From Acidimicrobiia bacterium (GTDB lineage Bacteria > Actinomycetota > Acidimicrobiia > IMCC26256 > PALSA-555), in contig JBBECS010000036.1 in NCBI GenBank assembly GCA_040881685.1, positions 82,591 to 143,610 of the forward strand: a stretch of DNA of 61,020 nucleotides, in the 5' to 3' direction. The translations under genes and the position numbers were made by a program. Position 1 is the first letter of the stretch. Every line of letters starts with the position of its first letter. The notes beneath the pieces were generated by a model that ran no database searches, was not told where the DNA came from, and was given only the letters and a program-made list of their open reading frames with translations. This document shows, one piece after another, positions 8,463 to 17,463 of the stretch.

Positions 8463-8466
8463 CGAT
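8461..8466 (+). promoter_or_regulatory. -10 box TACGAT of the MFS gene
   Basis: TACGAT sits 9 bases before the ATG at 8476. Its first two bases are the last two of the palindrome 8449-8462, so operator occupancy should block this promoter. The same hexamer serves the LLM operon across the NTF2-like gene. Confidence 0.55.
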
Positions 8467-8475
8467 CCGCATCGT

Positions 8476-10017
8476 ATGCCCGAGCGGAGCTCGCCGCAGG
8501 TGGTGATCGTGTTCGTCGGCCTGATGCTGGGCAACGCGCTGGCCGCCCTCGACACGACGATGGTGGCCACGGCCACCCCGACGATCGTGGGCGACCTGCA
8601 CGGCCTCCGCGACCTCTCGTGGATCACGACCGCGTACCTGCTCGGGGGCATGGCGAGCATGCCGCTCTACGGGAAGCTCGGCGACCTCTACGGGCGCAAA
8701 CGCATCTTCGCCGTCGCGATGGTGCTGTTCCTGCTCGGCTCCGCACTGTGCGGCTCGGCGCAGTCCATGACGGGGCTCATCCTGTTCCGCGCGTTGCAGG
8801 GTATCGGCGCGGGCGGGCTCGTCTCGCTCCCGATGGCGATGCTCGCGGACCTCGTGCCTGCGCGGCAGCTCGGACGGTGGATCGGCTACTCAGGGTTCGT
8901 GTTCGCGTTCGCCAGCGTCGCGGGCCCGCTCTTCGGTGGCGTATTCACTGAGCACGCGTCCTGGCGGTGGGCGTTCCTCGTGAACCTTCCCCTTGGTGCG
9001 ATCTCGCTGACGATCGTGCTGCGACGGCTCGTCCTCCCCGCGCGACGCAACGTTCATCGCATCGACTGGGCCGGTGCTGGACTGTCAGTCGGTGTGGTGA
9101 CGTGCATCGTCCTGCTGACGAGCTGGGGCGGCTCCCGCGAGCCGTGGGGCTCCGCACTCATCGTCGCCCTCGCGGTTGCAGTCATCACGCTCGTCGCCGC
9201 CTTGATCGTTCGCGAGCGGCGCGCCGTCGAACCCATCTTGCCGCCGCGCGTGTTCCGCTTGTCAGTGGCACGGGTGGCACTCCTCTCCAACGTCGCTGCC
9301 GGCCTCATCTTCTTTGCCGCGCTGTACTTCGTGTCCGCGTTCTTGCAGTTCGTGCGGGGCGTGAGCCCCTCGGACGCGGGTCTCTACCTGATCCCGCTGA
9401 TGTTCGGATCCGTGATCGGGACGATGATCGTCGGGCGGCTCATCCAGCGGTCCGGCCGGTACCGCGTGTACCCGATCATCGGTGGCGTGGTCGCAACCGG
9501 GGGTGTGCTGCTCCTGCTGCGCCTCGACGCGAGCGCAGCGGCGTGGGAAGCCTTGGCAGCAGGCGCCGTCCTCGGCTTCGGCATGGGCCTCTCGATGCAG
9601 GTCCTCATCCTCGCCATCCAGAACGCCGTCGAGCTGCGCGACATCGGCGTCGCCACGTCGATGTCGATGTTCGGAAGGCAGTTCGGCGGTGCGGTCGGGC
9701 TCGCGCTCCTCGGCAGCATCTTCAACGACCGCCTCGCGGTGTGGCTCCACCGCCTCGTGCCGGCCCGCTTCGGGCTCACGGTGGCTGAGCTGCGCGGGCG
9801 CCCCGAGACGCTTCGAGGACTCCCGCCTGGCGTGAAGCACGATGTCGCCGTGGCGTTCTCACGTTCCTTGCACACGGTGTTCCTGGCCTGCGTTCCCGTC
9901 GCGGTGATCGGCATCGTGCTCGCGTTGCTCATGCGTGAGAACCCGCTGCGCGAGCACAGCTCGGCCGACCCGGGCGACGACCTGGCCATCGCACTCGAGG
10001 GTGTGGCGCTGGAATGA
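8476..10017 (+). CDS. MFS drug-efflux type transporter (DHA2 family)
   Basis: 513 residues of alternating hydrophobic segments, probably 14 membrane helices. The first helix carries LAALDTTMVATATPTIVGDL, the DHA2 motif; motif A is GKLGDLYGRKR between helices 2 and 3; motif C-like PLFGGVF is in helix 5. The family exports drugs and lipophilic compounds with proton antiport. A shared KstR-like operator with the LLM operon suggests that it moves the compound, or a by-product, handled by that pathway (inference). LLM and cupin genes follow on the same strand within 15 bases each. Confidence 0.9.
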   Translation: MPERSSPQVVIVFVGLMLGNALAALDTTMVATATPTIVGDLHGLRDLSWITTAYLLGGMASMPLYGKLGDLYGRKRIFAVAMVLFLLGSALCGSAQSMTGLILFRALQGIGAGGLVSLPMAMLADLVPARQLGRWIGYSGFVFAFASVAGPLFGGVFTEHASWRWAFLVNLPLGAISLTIVLRRLVLPARRNVHRIDWAGAGLSVGVVTCIVLLTSWGGSREPWGSALIVALAVAVITLVAALIVRERRAVEPILPPRVFRLSVARVALLSNVAAGLIFFAALYFVSAFLQFVRGVSPSDAGLYLIPLMFGSVIGTMIVGRLIQRSGRYRVYPIIGGVVATGGVLLLLRLDASAAAWEALAAGAVLGFGMGLSMQVLILAIQNAVELRDIGVATSMSMFGRQFGGAVGLALLGSIFNDRLAVWLHRLVPARFGLTVAELRGRPETLRGLPPGVKHDVAVAFSRSLHTVFLACVPVAVIGIVLALLMRENPLREHSSADPGDDLAIALEGVALE

Positions 10018-10031
10018 AGCAAGGCGGCTGA

Positions 10032-10958
10032 ATGCGCGTCTCGGTGCAGCTTCCCGTGCATCGCGTCGAACACTTCGACGAGTTCGCGGGCGCGGCTGCG
10101 ATCGCCGAGCTGTCGATCGCGGCGGAGAGCGCGGGGTTCGACGCCGTCTTCGTCACCGAGCACCCGTTCCCAGAGGATCGCTGGCTGGCGACTGGCGGTC
10201 ATCATGCGCCGGACCCGTTCGTGTGCCTCGCGCTCGCGTCCGCGGCCACGACACGCGTCCGACTCCAGACCAACCTCTGCATCCTGGCGTATCGCAACCC
10301 GTTCCTCATCGCGAACACGGTGGCGTCCCTCGACGCCTTGTCCGGGGGTCGGGTCATCCTCGGGATCGGCGCGGGTTACATGGAAGGCGAGTTCTCCGCC
10401 CTCGGCGTGCCGTACGACGAACGCAACGACCTCACCGACGAGGCGATCACCGCGATGCGCGCCGCGTGGACGGGGCAGAGCGTCGTGATGGAGGGGAGCC
10501 ACTTCCGCGCGGCCGGCAACACGATGTTGCCGGCGCCGGCTCAGTCCGGCGGGCCGCCAATCTGGGTCGGCGGCAACTCGCGTCGAGCGATGCGCCGCGC
10601 GGTCGAGCTCGCGGATGGCTGGGTGCCCATGCCAAGCCCGGCGAAGGCCAGCGCTCGTCTGCGAACCCCGGGCATCGAGAGCGTCACCGACCTGCAGGCC
10701 CGCATCGACGAGGCGAAGGCCCACGCTGCGTCCGTCGGCCGCACGAACCCACTCGAGGTCGCGTTCATGCCGATGGGGCTGGACATGTTCACGAACGCCA
10801 AGGTGCAGCCGAATGCGGTGATCGACAACATTCAAGAGCTGTCCCGAGCCGGCGTCACCTACGCGTGCATCACGGTTCCGGGAGACACTCGCGCCGAGTT
10901 GCGCGCCGGGATCGACGTCTTCGCGAGCGACATCCTCCCCGCGGTGGCCGACGCCTGA
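10032..10958 (+). CDS. LLM-class F420-dependent oxidoreductase
   Basis: 308 residues. VFVTEHPF near residue 36, TNLCILAYRNP and SLDALSGGRVILGIGAGY are the shared barrel core of F420-dependent LLM oxidoreductases. GGPPIWVGGNSRRAMRRAVELADGW is the cofactor-phosphate region. It starts 15 bases after the MFS stop, with an A/G-rich AAGCAAGGCGG ahead of the ATG. The group transporter-LLM-cupin looks like one transcript under the operator at 8449-8462. It is the only LLM gene here without an adjacent SDR. Confidence 0.87.
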   Translation: MRVSVQLPVHRVEHFDEFAGAAAIAELSIAAESAGFDAVFVTEHPFPEDRWLATGGHHAPDPFVCLALASAATTRVRLQTNLCILAYRNPFLIANTVASLDALSGGRVILGIGAGYMEGEFSALGVPYDERNDLTDEAITAMRAAWTGQSVVMEGSHFRAAGNTMLPAPAQSGGPPIWVGGNSRRAMRRAVELADGWVPMPSPAKASARLRTPGIESVTDLQARIDEAKAHAASVGRTNPLEVAFMPMGLDMFTNAKVQPNAVIDNIQELSRAGVTYACITVPGDTRAELRAGIDVFASDILPAVADA

Positions 10959-10971
10959 CCGCTCTGGCAGC

Positions 10972-11442
10972 ATGCGCCGCATGGTGCGAAGAGTGGTGAC
11001 CGGGATCGACGATCAGGGTCGGTCGACGTTCCTGTCCGACGGCGACGCGTTCGGCGGCGATCGCTGGGCGGAGGTGTGGGTCACCGATCCGGTGAAGGGG
11101 CTCGGCGCCGTCGTCGACCCACAGGACGGGATGATGGTGCTGGAGCCACCTGCTGGCGGCACCGCGTGGCGCGTGTTCGAGGTGCCGCCCGACACACAGA
11201 TGCGCGAGGCGATGAAGAACGCGGTCGGGCAGATCGACGGGATGGAGGCCGACGGCTTCCACACCACCGAGACGATCGACTACGTGATGGTGCTCGAAGG
11301 CGAGATCAGTCTCGAGCTCGACACCGGTGAGGTCACGCTGCATCCCGGCGACTGCGTGGTGCAGCGCAACACCCGTCACGCGTGGCGTAACCGCAACGAC
11401 CACCCCGTGAAGATGGTCGCCGTGATGGTCAGCCTGCGCTAG
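10972..11442 (+). CDS. Cupin domain protein
   Basis: 156 residues. Cupin motif 1 is DGFHTTETIDYVMVLEGE and motif 2 is HPGDCVVQRNTRHAWRN, giving potential metal ligands His and Glu in motif 1 and His in motif 2. Cupins include dioxygenases, isomerases and regulators; the fold alone does not assign a reaction. It is 13 bases after the LLM stop, so probably the third gene of the MFS transcript. The ATG at 10981 is an equally possible start. Its TAG shares four bases (CTAG) with the convergent EthD-like gene. Confidence 0.8.
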   Translation: MRRMVRRVVTGIDDQGRSTFLSDGDAFGGDRWAEVWVTDPVKGLGAVVDPQDGMMVLEPPAGGTAWRVFEVPPDTQMREAMKNAVGQIDGMEADGFHTTETIDYVMVLEGEISLELDTGEVTLHPGDCVVQRNTRHAWRNRNDHPVKMVAVMVSLR

Positions 11443-11792
11443 GCCTGCACCTCGGGGGAGATCTCCTCGAAGACCATCGTCATGACCATCGGGTCGAGTT
11501 GGAGGAGATCGGGATTCACCGTGATCTTCCCGTCGGCGAAGGCCTGCATCTGGGCGTCGGCAAACGCCTGCCAGTCGTCGACCTCGACTTCGTAAAGCGC
11601 GAGGTAGCGGCGCCCGGCGGCATCATCGCCCGGCATGATCTGCACGGGTGCCAGCTTGAAGCGCCGACACGACTTCACGCCGGGGAGCGCGAGCACTTCC
11701 TTGGCGTGGACGTCGTCGTACCACTGGTTGAAGTCATCGTGAACGTCGTCGTTCGCCGCGTTCGCCAGTGCGAGGAACACTCCCTTGGGCAT
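11439..11792 (-). CDS. EthD-like dimeric alpha/beta barrel protein
   Basis: 117 residues with a ferredoxin-like single domain: FLALAN strand, NQWYDDVHAKEVLALPGV (the EthD signature WY...H..E....PGV), RRFKL, and YLALYEVEVDDWQAF. EthD-type proteins accompany P450s and monooxygenases and may be small isomerases or accessory enzymes. The ATG at 11792 has GGAG 6 bases upstream; earlier TTG/ATG codons at 11810 and 11798 sit before that site and were not used. It ends the LLM-SDR-EthD operon. Confidence 0.78.
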   Translation of the reverse strand: MPKGVFLALANAANDDVHDDFNQWYDDVHAKEVLALPGVKSCRRFKLAPVQIMPGDDAAGRRYLALYEVEVDDWQAFADAQMQAFADGKITVNPDLLQLDPMVMTMVFEEISPEVQA

Positions 11793-11816
11793 TGTCATCT
11801 CCAAGTTCAAGGGTTA

Positions 11817-12554
11817 TCAGCTGGTGGTGTGGCCGCCGTTGACCGGCAAGGTCTGGCCGGTCACCCACTCTGCCGCATCCGACGCGAGATAGCACACCGC
11901 GGCGGCGACGTCGTCGGGTCGACCCAGGCGCGCGGTCGGCGGCGGTGGGCGGCGCGCGTCGTCGGCATCCACCGCCATGAGCCCGAGCGACAGGCAGTTC
12001 ACCGTGACACCGGTGCCGATCAGCTCGGTGGCGAGATGATGCGAGAAGCCGACGGCGCCGGCCTTGGCCGCGCCGTAGATCGAGATGCCGAACCCGACGC
12101 CGATGCGGCCGGCTTCCGAGGAGATCGTGACGATGCGTCCCCATCCGCGATCGACCATCCCGTCCACGACCGAATGGATGCAGTGGAGCACGCCGTAGAG
12201 GTTGAGCCGGATGAACTTGTCCCAGTCCTCGACTGGCATCTCGCGGAAGCGGCGCAGTGCGAAACCTTCAGGCACGCCGGCGTTGTTCACGAGCACGTCG
12301 ATGGGGCCAAGCGAGCGCTCGGTGTCGGCGACCATCGCTCGGACGGCATCGAGGTCGGTGACGTCGGCGACGGCTGGCGCGGCACGTCCGCTGGCCGCGT
12401 TGATCTCGGCCACGACCCGATCCGCGCGCTCGGCGTGCACGTCGTTCACCGCGACGGCGGCACCCTCCGCGGCGAGCGCTCTCGCGATGCCGGCGCCAAC
12501 GCCTTGTCCGGCACCGGTCACGAGCGCGACGCGCCCCTCGAGCCCGGTCTTCAC
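11817..12554 (-). CDS. Short-chain dehydrogenase/reductase (SDR)
   Basis: 245 residues with TGAGQGVGAG, NNAGV, the catalytic Ser in TISSEAGRIG, and YGAAK for Tyr/Lys. The C-terminus (VTGQTLPVNGGHTTS) is that of classical NAD(P)-dependent SDRs such as 3-oxoacyl-ACP reductases. Its GTG start overlaps the stop of the upstream LLM gene (GTGA), so the two proteins are made in step. A longer open frame upstream lies inside the LLM gene and was rejected. Confidence 0.88.
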   Translation of the reverse strand: MKTGLEGRVALVTGAGQGVGAGIARALAAEGAAVAVNDVHAERADRVVAEINAASGRAAPAVADVTDLDAVRAMVADTERSLGPIDVLVNNAGVPEGFALRRFREMPVEDWDKFIRLNLYGVLHCIHSVVDGMVDRGWGRIVTISSEAGRIGVGFGISIYGAAKAGAVGFSHHLATELIGTGVTVNCLSLGLMAVDADDARRPPPPTARLGRPDDVAAAVCYLASDAAEWVTGQTLPVNGGHTTS

Positions 12555-13558
12555 GCTCGGAACCCGTCGACGACGAGCCCCAAGGTCTCGATCGGTGTCT
12601 CGTAGGGCATCGAGAGCCCGACACGGTCGACGTGACTGCCGTAGCGCGTGGCCACGAGCCCGCCGATCTCGGCCGGCTTGCCGCAAACCGCGATCGTCTC
12701 GCGCACCTCGTCATCGATCAGCGTGGGGATCACGTCCCAGCGACCCTCCTTCGTGAGCCGGTTGAGCTCGGTCTGGAGGTCGCCCCAGCCGTGCGCGTCG
12801 AGCGTGACGCGATACGACGGGGTCGATCCGTAGAAGCCAAGCAGCACGTTCACGCCGGCGACTGCGCGCTCGACTTCTTCGTCGTTGCGGCCGGTACAGA
12901 TGATGGGCGTCGCCGAGAGCGAGAACTCACCGCGCGCGCGGACGGTGTTCTTCAGCCCGGCCTCGACCGTGGGCACGACCGACTCGTGGAAGTACCGCTC
13001 AGAGTGGAACGGGTGAACGAGCAAGCCGTCGGCGGTCTCGGCCGCGGCAGCCGTCATGCGAGGTCCGAGCCCGGCGACCCACACCGGGGGAGGCCCGCTC
13101 GGATTCGGCCCCGGGTCGAAGAACGGGGTCATCAGCGTGTGCTGATAATGCTCACCGCGAAACGACAGCGGGGCACCGTCCTGCCAGGTGTGCTGGATGG
13201 CCTTGATCGCGCTCACCATCTCGCGCATCCGCGGGATCGGCGCGGTCCACGGCATCGAGTATCGGTTCTCGATGTGCGGGCGGATCTGTGAGCCAAGCCC
13301 GAGTGCGAACCGCCCACCGGAGAGTCGCTGCAGGCCGTCGGCCATCTGCGCGAGATCCATGGGGCTCCGCGCGAACGCGATCGCGATGCTCGTGAACAGC
13401 GTGGCATGGGTGGTGTGCTCGGCGGCCAACGCGAGTGAAAAGAACGGCTCGTGTGCCGCCTCGGCGGTGTACAGACCGTCGAAGCCGGCCGTTTCCAGCT
13501 CGCGCGCGACGCGCGCCGTGTCGGTGATGGCGCCGCGTAGGTGATGATCGAGCAGCAT
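12551..13558 (-). CDS. LLM-class F420-dependent oxidoreductase
   Basis: 335 residues. GFDGLYTAEAAHEPF near the N-terminus, LFTSIAIAFARSPMDLAQMADGLQRLSGGRFALGLG and GPPPVWVAGLGPRMTAAAAETADGL match F420-dependent LLM oxidoreductases (TIGR03617-like; subfamily from memory). Such enzymes transfer hydride between F420 and alcohols, imines or enones. The ATG at 13558 starts just at the barrel; the frame is open for another 1.1 kb upstream, but that lies antisense to a clear thiolase gene. First gene of LLM-SDR-EthD. Confidence 0.86.
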   Translation of the reverse strand: MLLDHHLRGAITDTARVARELETAGFDGLYTAEAAHEPFFSLALAAEHTTHATLFTSIAIAFARSPMDLAQMADGLQRLSGGRFALGLGSQIRPHIENRYSMPWTAPIPRMREMVSAIKAIQHTWQDGAPLSFRGEHYQHTLMTPFFDPGPNPSGPPPVWVAGLGPRMTAAAAETADGLLVHPFHSERYFHESVVPTVEAGLKNTVRARGEFSLSATPIICTGRNDEEVERAVAGVNVLLGFYGSTPSYRVTLDAHGWGDLQTELNRLTKEGRWDVIPTLIDDEVRETIAVCGKPAEIGGLVATRYGSHVDRVGLSMPYETPIETLGLVVDGFRA

Positions 13559-13574
13559 GCGAAGGCGCGGACAG

Positions 13575-13580
13575 TAGCCT
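13575..13580 (+). promoter_or_regulatory. Leaderless -10 box, TAGCCT
   Basis: TAGCCT is 8 bases before the ATG at 13589, with no ribosome binding site between. The same hexamer serves the TetR gene (39568) and the P450 gene (54407). Confidence 0.6.
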
Positions 13581-13588
13581 CGCTCCTC

Positions 13589-15064
13589 ATGTCGATCGAA
13601 GGCCGCTATCCCGTGCTCGTCGGTGTGGGCTTCGCGATGCAGGACGTCGACGACCCCGTGCAGGCGGTCGACGTGCTCGAGCTGATGACGCAGGCCGCCG
13701 ATGCCGCAGGAGCCGATGCTGACGCGGCCAAGCTCCTGCCTGCGGTCGAGCGGATCCTGGTGCCCCGGGGAACGTGGACGTATTCGGCGCCGGGGCGGTT
13801 CGTTGCGCAGCACGTCGGTGCCGACGACGCGCACCCCGTGCGTGCCTCGCTCGGGATCCCGCAGCAGAGCCTGATCAACGAGGCGCTGCACGCAATCATG
13901 CGCGGTGACCTCGAGGTGGCGATGGTGGTGGGTGGTGAGGCCAGGCGCCGCCAGATGCTCGCCCGGCGCGCCGGGATCGATCTCCCGGAGCGCGACCAGA
14001 GCTCGATCGAGCCCGACGAGGAGCGCCCGCTCGCGGTGGCCGAGGAGCTGATGGCGCCGTCCGAACGGGAAGCACGGATCGTCCTGCCCATCCAGCAGTA
14101 CGCGCTGATCGAGAACGCATTGCGCCACGCCGAAGGGCGAACGCTCGACGAGCATCGTGACGAAGTCGCCGCCCTGTACGCCGGCTTCAACGAGGTCGCC
14201 CGAGCCAACCCGCGCGCTGCGTTCCCCGGCGAGCGCAGCGCCGCTTTCCTGCGGGAGCCAGGCCCGGGTAATCGGCCGATCGCGTTCCCCTACAACAAGT
14301 GGCATGTCACCCAGATGAACGTCGATCAAGCCGTGGCGCTGGTGTTCTGCTCGGCCCACGCGGCGCGCGCGCACGGGATCGATCCCGAGCGGTGGGTCTT
14401 TCCGCACGTGGCACTCGAGTCGACGCAAGCAGTCTCGCTTTCGCGTCGGCGCGAGATGCATGCATGGCCGGCGATGCGCACGCTGGGGCGCGTCGCGGCA
14501 CTCGGTCTCGGTCGACCGCTGGCAACCATCGAACACGCGGAGCTCTACAGCTGCTTCCCGGTCGCGGTGCGCGTACAGCAGCGTGAGCTCGGGTTCCCGA
14601 CCGACAGCGTTCCCACGATTACCGGTGGCATGGCTTTCGCGGGCGGACCGCTGAACAGCTTCGTGCTGCACGAGACTGCCGAGATGGCCGCCCGGGTTCG
14701 CGAGCACCCCGGCGACACGGGGCTCGTCGGTGCGGTGAGTGGCTTGCTCACCAAGCCCGGCTTGTCGGCGTGGTCAACCTCGCCCCGGGGCGACGGACCG
14801 GTCGTCGCCGATCTCGCATCTGAAGCGAAGGCCCAGACCGCGACGATCGACAGCATCACGAACTACCAAGGACCGGCCACGATCGCCACGTACACGGTCA
14901 TGTACGACGGCGACGAGCCGACGAGCGTGGTCGCGATCGCCGACGATCCCGATGGTCATCGGTGCGTGGCGATCGCCGAAGACGCCGAGCTCGCGGAGCA
15001 AGGCACGAAAGAAGAGCTGATCGGCATCCCGATCCGAGTGAACAGCACGACGTTCGAGGCGTAG
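13589..15064 (+). CDS. Thiolase-like acetyl-CoA acetyltransferase homologue
   Basis: 491 residues. A thiolase fold with long inserts: PVLVGVGF, AMVVGGEARR, ELYSCFPVAVRVQQ and TITGGMAFAGGPLNSF, then a C-terminal extension from about residue 400 that looks like an OB/DUF35-like beta domain. The nucleophile Cys of true thiolases is not found at the expected position; Cys in YSCFP is conserved in this actinobacterial group. It may be a non-thiolytic member or need a partner (inference). The start at 13589 is set by the leaderless -10; an in-frame GTG at 13541 lies before the promoter. Confidence 0.84.
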   Translation: MSIEGRYPVLVGVGFAMQDVDDPVQAVDVLELMTQAADAAGADADAAKLLPAVERILVPRGTWTYSAPGRFVAQHVGADDAHPVRASLGIPQQSLINEALHAIMRGDLEVAMVVGGEARRRQMLARRAGIDLPERDQSSIEPDEERPLAVAEELMAPSEREARIVLPIQQYALIENALRHAEGRTLDEHRDEVAALYAGFNEVARANPRAAFPGERSAAFLREPGPGNRPIAFPYNKWHVTQMNVDQAVALVFCSAHAARAHGIDPERWVFPHVALESTQAVSLSRRREMHAWPAMRTLGRVAALGLGRPLATIEHAELYSCFPVAVRVQQRELGFPTDSVPTITGGMAFAGGPLNSFVLHETAEMAARVREHPGDTGLVGAVSGLLTKPGLSAWSTSPRGDGPVVADLASEAKAQTATIDSITNYQGPATIATYTVMYDGDEPTSVVAIADDPDGHRCVAIAEDAELAEQGTKEELIGIPIRVNSTTFEA

Positions 15065-15070
15065 AACTTC

Positions 15071-15880
15071 TCACCAAAGTTGATCGGTATAAGTGTCGGT
15101 GCCGGGCACGGTGGCCAGGAACGGCGACGCGAACACGATCTGACCGAGCCCGGCTGCCGCGAACGAATCGCCGAGCCCGGCGAACTCCTTGTCGAACGTT
15201 GCGATCGGGTCGCTCTCCACCCACGCCATGATCAGCACGCGGTCGGCAGCCTGGGTGTCGGGTACATCGGCTGGGCGATCGCCTCGGAGCGGCAACGGCG
15301 TGCCGACCAGCGCCACGTCGCCGGGGCAGGGGAGCGCTTGGAGCCAAGCGGTCACCTTGATTGCGTCGACACCGTCGGCCATCTCGCCGATGAGGGTGAT
15401 CATCCCCGCGTACGAACGATCGAGCGCGAGCTCGACCGGCATCGTGCTCCCTGGCGCGTTTGCCTCGCCGGCGTACTCGTAGAGCCCGGTGTGGATGTGA
15501 TCGCGCTCTTCGAACATCCGGTCGTTGGCATGCAGCCAGTTGACCTGCTCGACCCCCCACACGTTCCAATCGTCGTGGTGCTCGTCGAGCACCCAGTACA
15601 CGGCGAGGTACGAGCCGATCATGGGGTCGGGCGTGACGGGCGAGTCCTTGGGGTAACGACGCTGCTTGCACTCCTTCGTTGCGATGTACCGGGCGCCCGC
15701 GAACTGCCACTTGCCGACCATGCAACCGGCATAGAAGTGGTCGCGTTCGTACCAGCGGTTGTACGCGACTTCGTGGCCCTTCCGTGGCTCGACCATCGTG
15801 TACAGCAGCGATCCGACGCGGATCTTTCGATCGTCACGAGGTACGTCCGGACGCTGGTACCGCTTCTCTGAGACGTTCAC
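15071..15880 (-). CDS. EthD-like two-domain protein, function unknown
   Basis: 269 residues. The first half has RVGSLLYTMVEPRKGHE and YNRWYERDHFYAG, the dimeric alpha/beta barrel pattern of EthD-like proteins; the second half repeats a strand-helix pattern at DRVLIMAWVESDPIATFDKEF. I read it as two fused ferredoxin-like domains. The GTG start overlaps the TGA of the acyl-CoA ligase (GTGA) and has GAGGAG 5 bases upstream. The coupling suggests that it serves the same CoA-ester pathway as the ligase. Confidence 0.72.
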   Translation of the reverse strand: MNVSEKRYQRPDVPRDDRKIRVGSLLYTMVEPRKGHEVAYNRWYERDHFYAGCMVGKWQFAGARYIATKECKQRRYPKDSPVTPDPMIGSYLAVYWVLDEHHDDWNVWGVEQVNWLHANDRMFEERDHIHTGLYEYAGEANAPGSTMPVELALDRSYAGMITLIGEMADGVDAIKVTAWLQALPCPGDVALVGTPLPLRGDRPADVPDTQAADRVLIMAWVESDPIATFDKEFAGLGDSFAAAGLGQIVFASPFLATVPGTDTYTDQLW

Positions 15881-17382
15881 GAGGTCTCCTCTTTCTGGGC
15901 CATCTCCACGAGTGCAGCCTTGTCGACCTTGAGCATGGCCGTCACTGGCAGCGCGTCCACGACGACCACTCGATCCGGTGCTTTGTAGTCCGCGATCCGA
16001 TCTAGACACCAAGCGCGCAGAGCATCGGCATCGACTGCGCCCGGCGCTGTGTTGTCGGCCGGTACGACGAACGCGACCCCGACCTCGCCGAGCACCGCGT
16101 CGGGTATACCGACGACGGCGACCCGCCCGATCAGAGGATGTTCGGTCAAGGTTCCTTCGACTTCGGACGGATGCACGTTGTACCCGCCGCGGATGTACAT
16201 CTCCTTCAGGCGCCCGACGATGCGCAGGTTGCCGTCGTCGCCGACGTACCCGAGGTCGCTGGTGTGCAGCCAGCCCTCGTCATCGATGACCGTCGCCGTC
16301 AGCTCGGGATCCCGCCAGTACCCGGTCATCATCGCGGGGGACCGGCTCAGCACTTCGCCAACTTCGCCGTCCGGGAGGGTGTGGCCGTCGGCCGGCGCAG
16401 TGATCTTCACCTCGACGTCGGGCGCCGGGCGGCCCACGGTTGTCGCGACGACGTCGTCGGAGTCGCCGATGCGCGTGCTCGTGGTGACCCCCGCCTCGGT
16501 GCTCGTGTAGCGCGTGAGTACCGGACAACCCAACGTCTCGCGCATCCGCCGGACGAGCTCCGGCGGGATCGCGGCGGCACCGAGCCCCGCGACTCGCAAA
16601 CCCGAGAAGTCGGTGATTTCGAGGTCGGGGTGCTCGAGGACGAGCTGCCACTGCGTCGGCACGCCGGTGGCCATGGTGATGCCCTCTTCGCGGATCAGCC
16701 GCAGGCTCTCGGTCGCCGACCACGGCTCGCCCGCCAGCACGACGGTCGTCGAGTTGGCCAGCTCATCCCACACGCGGGTCATGTAACCGACGTGGGGGAA
16801 CGGCAGCACGGAGAGCCGGCGATCGCCGGGTCGGGTCAGCTCGCCGATGTTGCGAGAGATCGCGGCCTGACGCTCGTGGTCGTAGACCGCGCCCTTCGGT
16901 GCGCCCGTCGTCCCACTCGTCCACACGATGCAGGTCGGGTCGGCTGCGTCGAGGTTCGGCAGCCGCGTCGGCGGATCGGCCTCGAACGCATCTTTGAGCT
17001 CCGTGACGGGGAGCACGTGACCGGGATCGGGGCCTGCAGGCAGCGACGCGCCGTCGCCGACGACCGTCACCTTCGGCTCCGCGCGGCTGATGATGCTCGC
17101 TTGCTCCGCCGGTCCCAGCCGCAGGTTCACGGCCGAGGTGATCGCGCCGACCCGAAGCGCGCCGAGGTAGCACGCCGCGAACTTCATCGAAGACGGGAGG
17201 AGCAGCACGACCACATCACCGCGGCTCACCCGGTGATCGAGGAGCGTGGCGGCGAACCCGTCAGCGGCCCGGTCGAGCCAGCCGTAGGTGACGCGCTTGC
17301 CCGCGTGCACGTATGCCTCGCGTTCGGGTTCCGCGGCCGCGGCGTCGCGCAGGAGATCGGCGACAAGGCGCGTTCCCGACAC
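15877..17382 (-). CDS. AMP-dependent acyl-CoA synthetase
   Basis: 501 residues of the ANL superfamily. A3, the ATP-phosphate loop, is VWTSGTTGAPKGAV; A5 is TRYTSTEAG; A7/A8 is WLHTSDLGYVGDDGNLRIVGRLKEM; the A10 Lys lies in TAMLKVDKAAL. It activates a carboxylic acid to the acyl-AMP and then the CoA thioester. The GTG at 17382 was preferred to the ATG at 17427 because TACAGT stands exactly 7 bases ahead and homology starts at VADLLRDAA. The EthD-like gene overlaps its 3' end. Confidence 0.9.
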   Translation of the reverse strand: MSGTRLVADLLRDAAAAEPEREAYVHAGKRVTYGWLDRAADGFAATLLDHRVSRGDVVVLLLPSSMKFAACYLGALRVGAITSAVNLRLGPAEQASIISRAEPKVTVVGDGASLPAGPDPGHVLPVTELKDAFEADPPTRLPNLDAADPTCIVWTSGTTGAPKGAVYDHERQAAISRNIGELTRPGDRRLSVLPFPHVGYMTRVWDELANSTTVVLAGEPWSATESLRLIREEGITMATGVPTQWQLVLEHPDLEITDFSGLRVAGLGAAAIPPELVRRMRETLGCPVLTRYTSTEAGVTTSTRIGDSDDVVATTVGRPAPDVEVKITAPADGHTLPDGEVGEVLSRSPAMMTGYWRDPELTATVIDDEGWLHTSDLGYVGDDGNLRIVGRLKEMYIRGGYNVHPSEVEGTLTEHPLIGRVAVVGIPDAVLGEVGVAFVVPADNTAPGAVDADALRAWCLDRIADYKAPDRVVVVDALPVTAMLKVDKAALVEMAQKEETS

Positions 17383-17389
17383 GCGCCGG

Positions 17390-17395
17390 ACTGTA
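17390..17395 (-). promoter_or_regulatory. Leaderless -10 box, TACAGT
   Basis: On the minus strand TACAGT precedes the GTG at 17382 by 7 bases. It lies inside the longer ATG-started frame, which argues for the shorter protein. Confidence 0.6.
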
Positions 17396-17463
17396 CCGGC
17401 CCATTGCCGGAGAATCTGACGAGGCATTAGATTTCGCGCCTCGACCGACGCAAGGGGGCACTC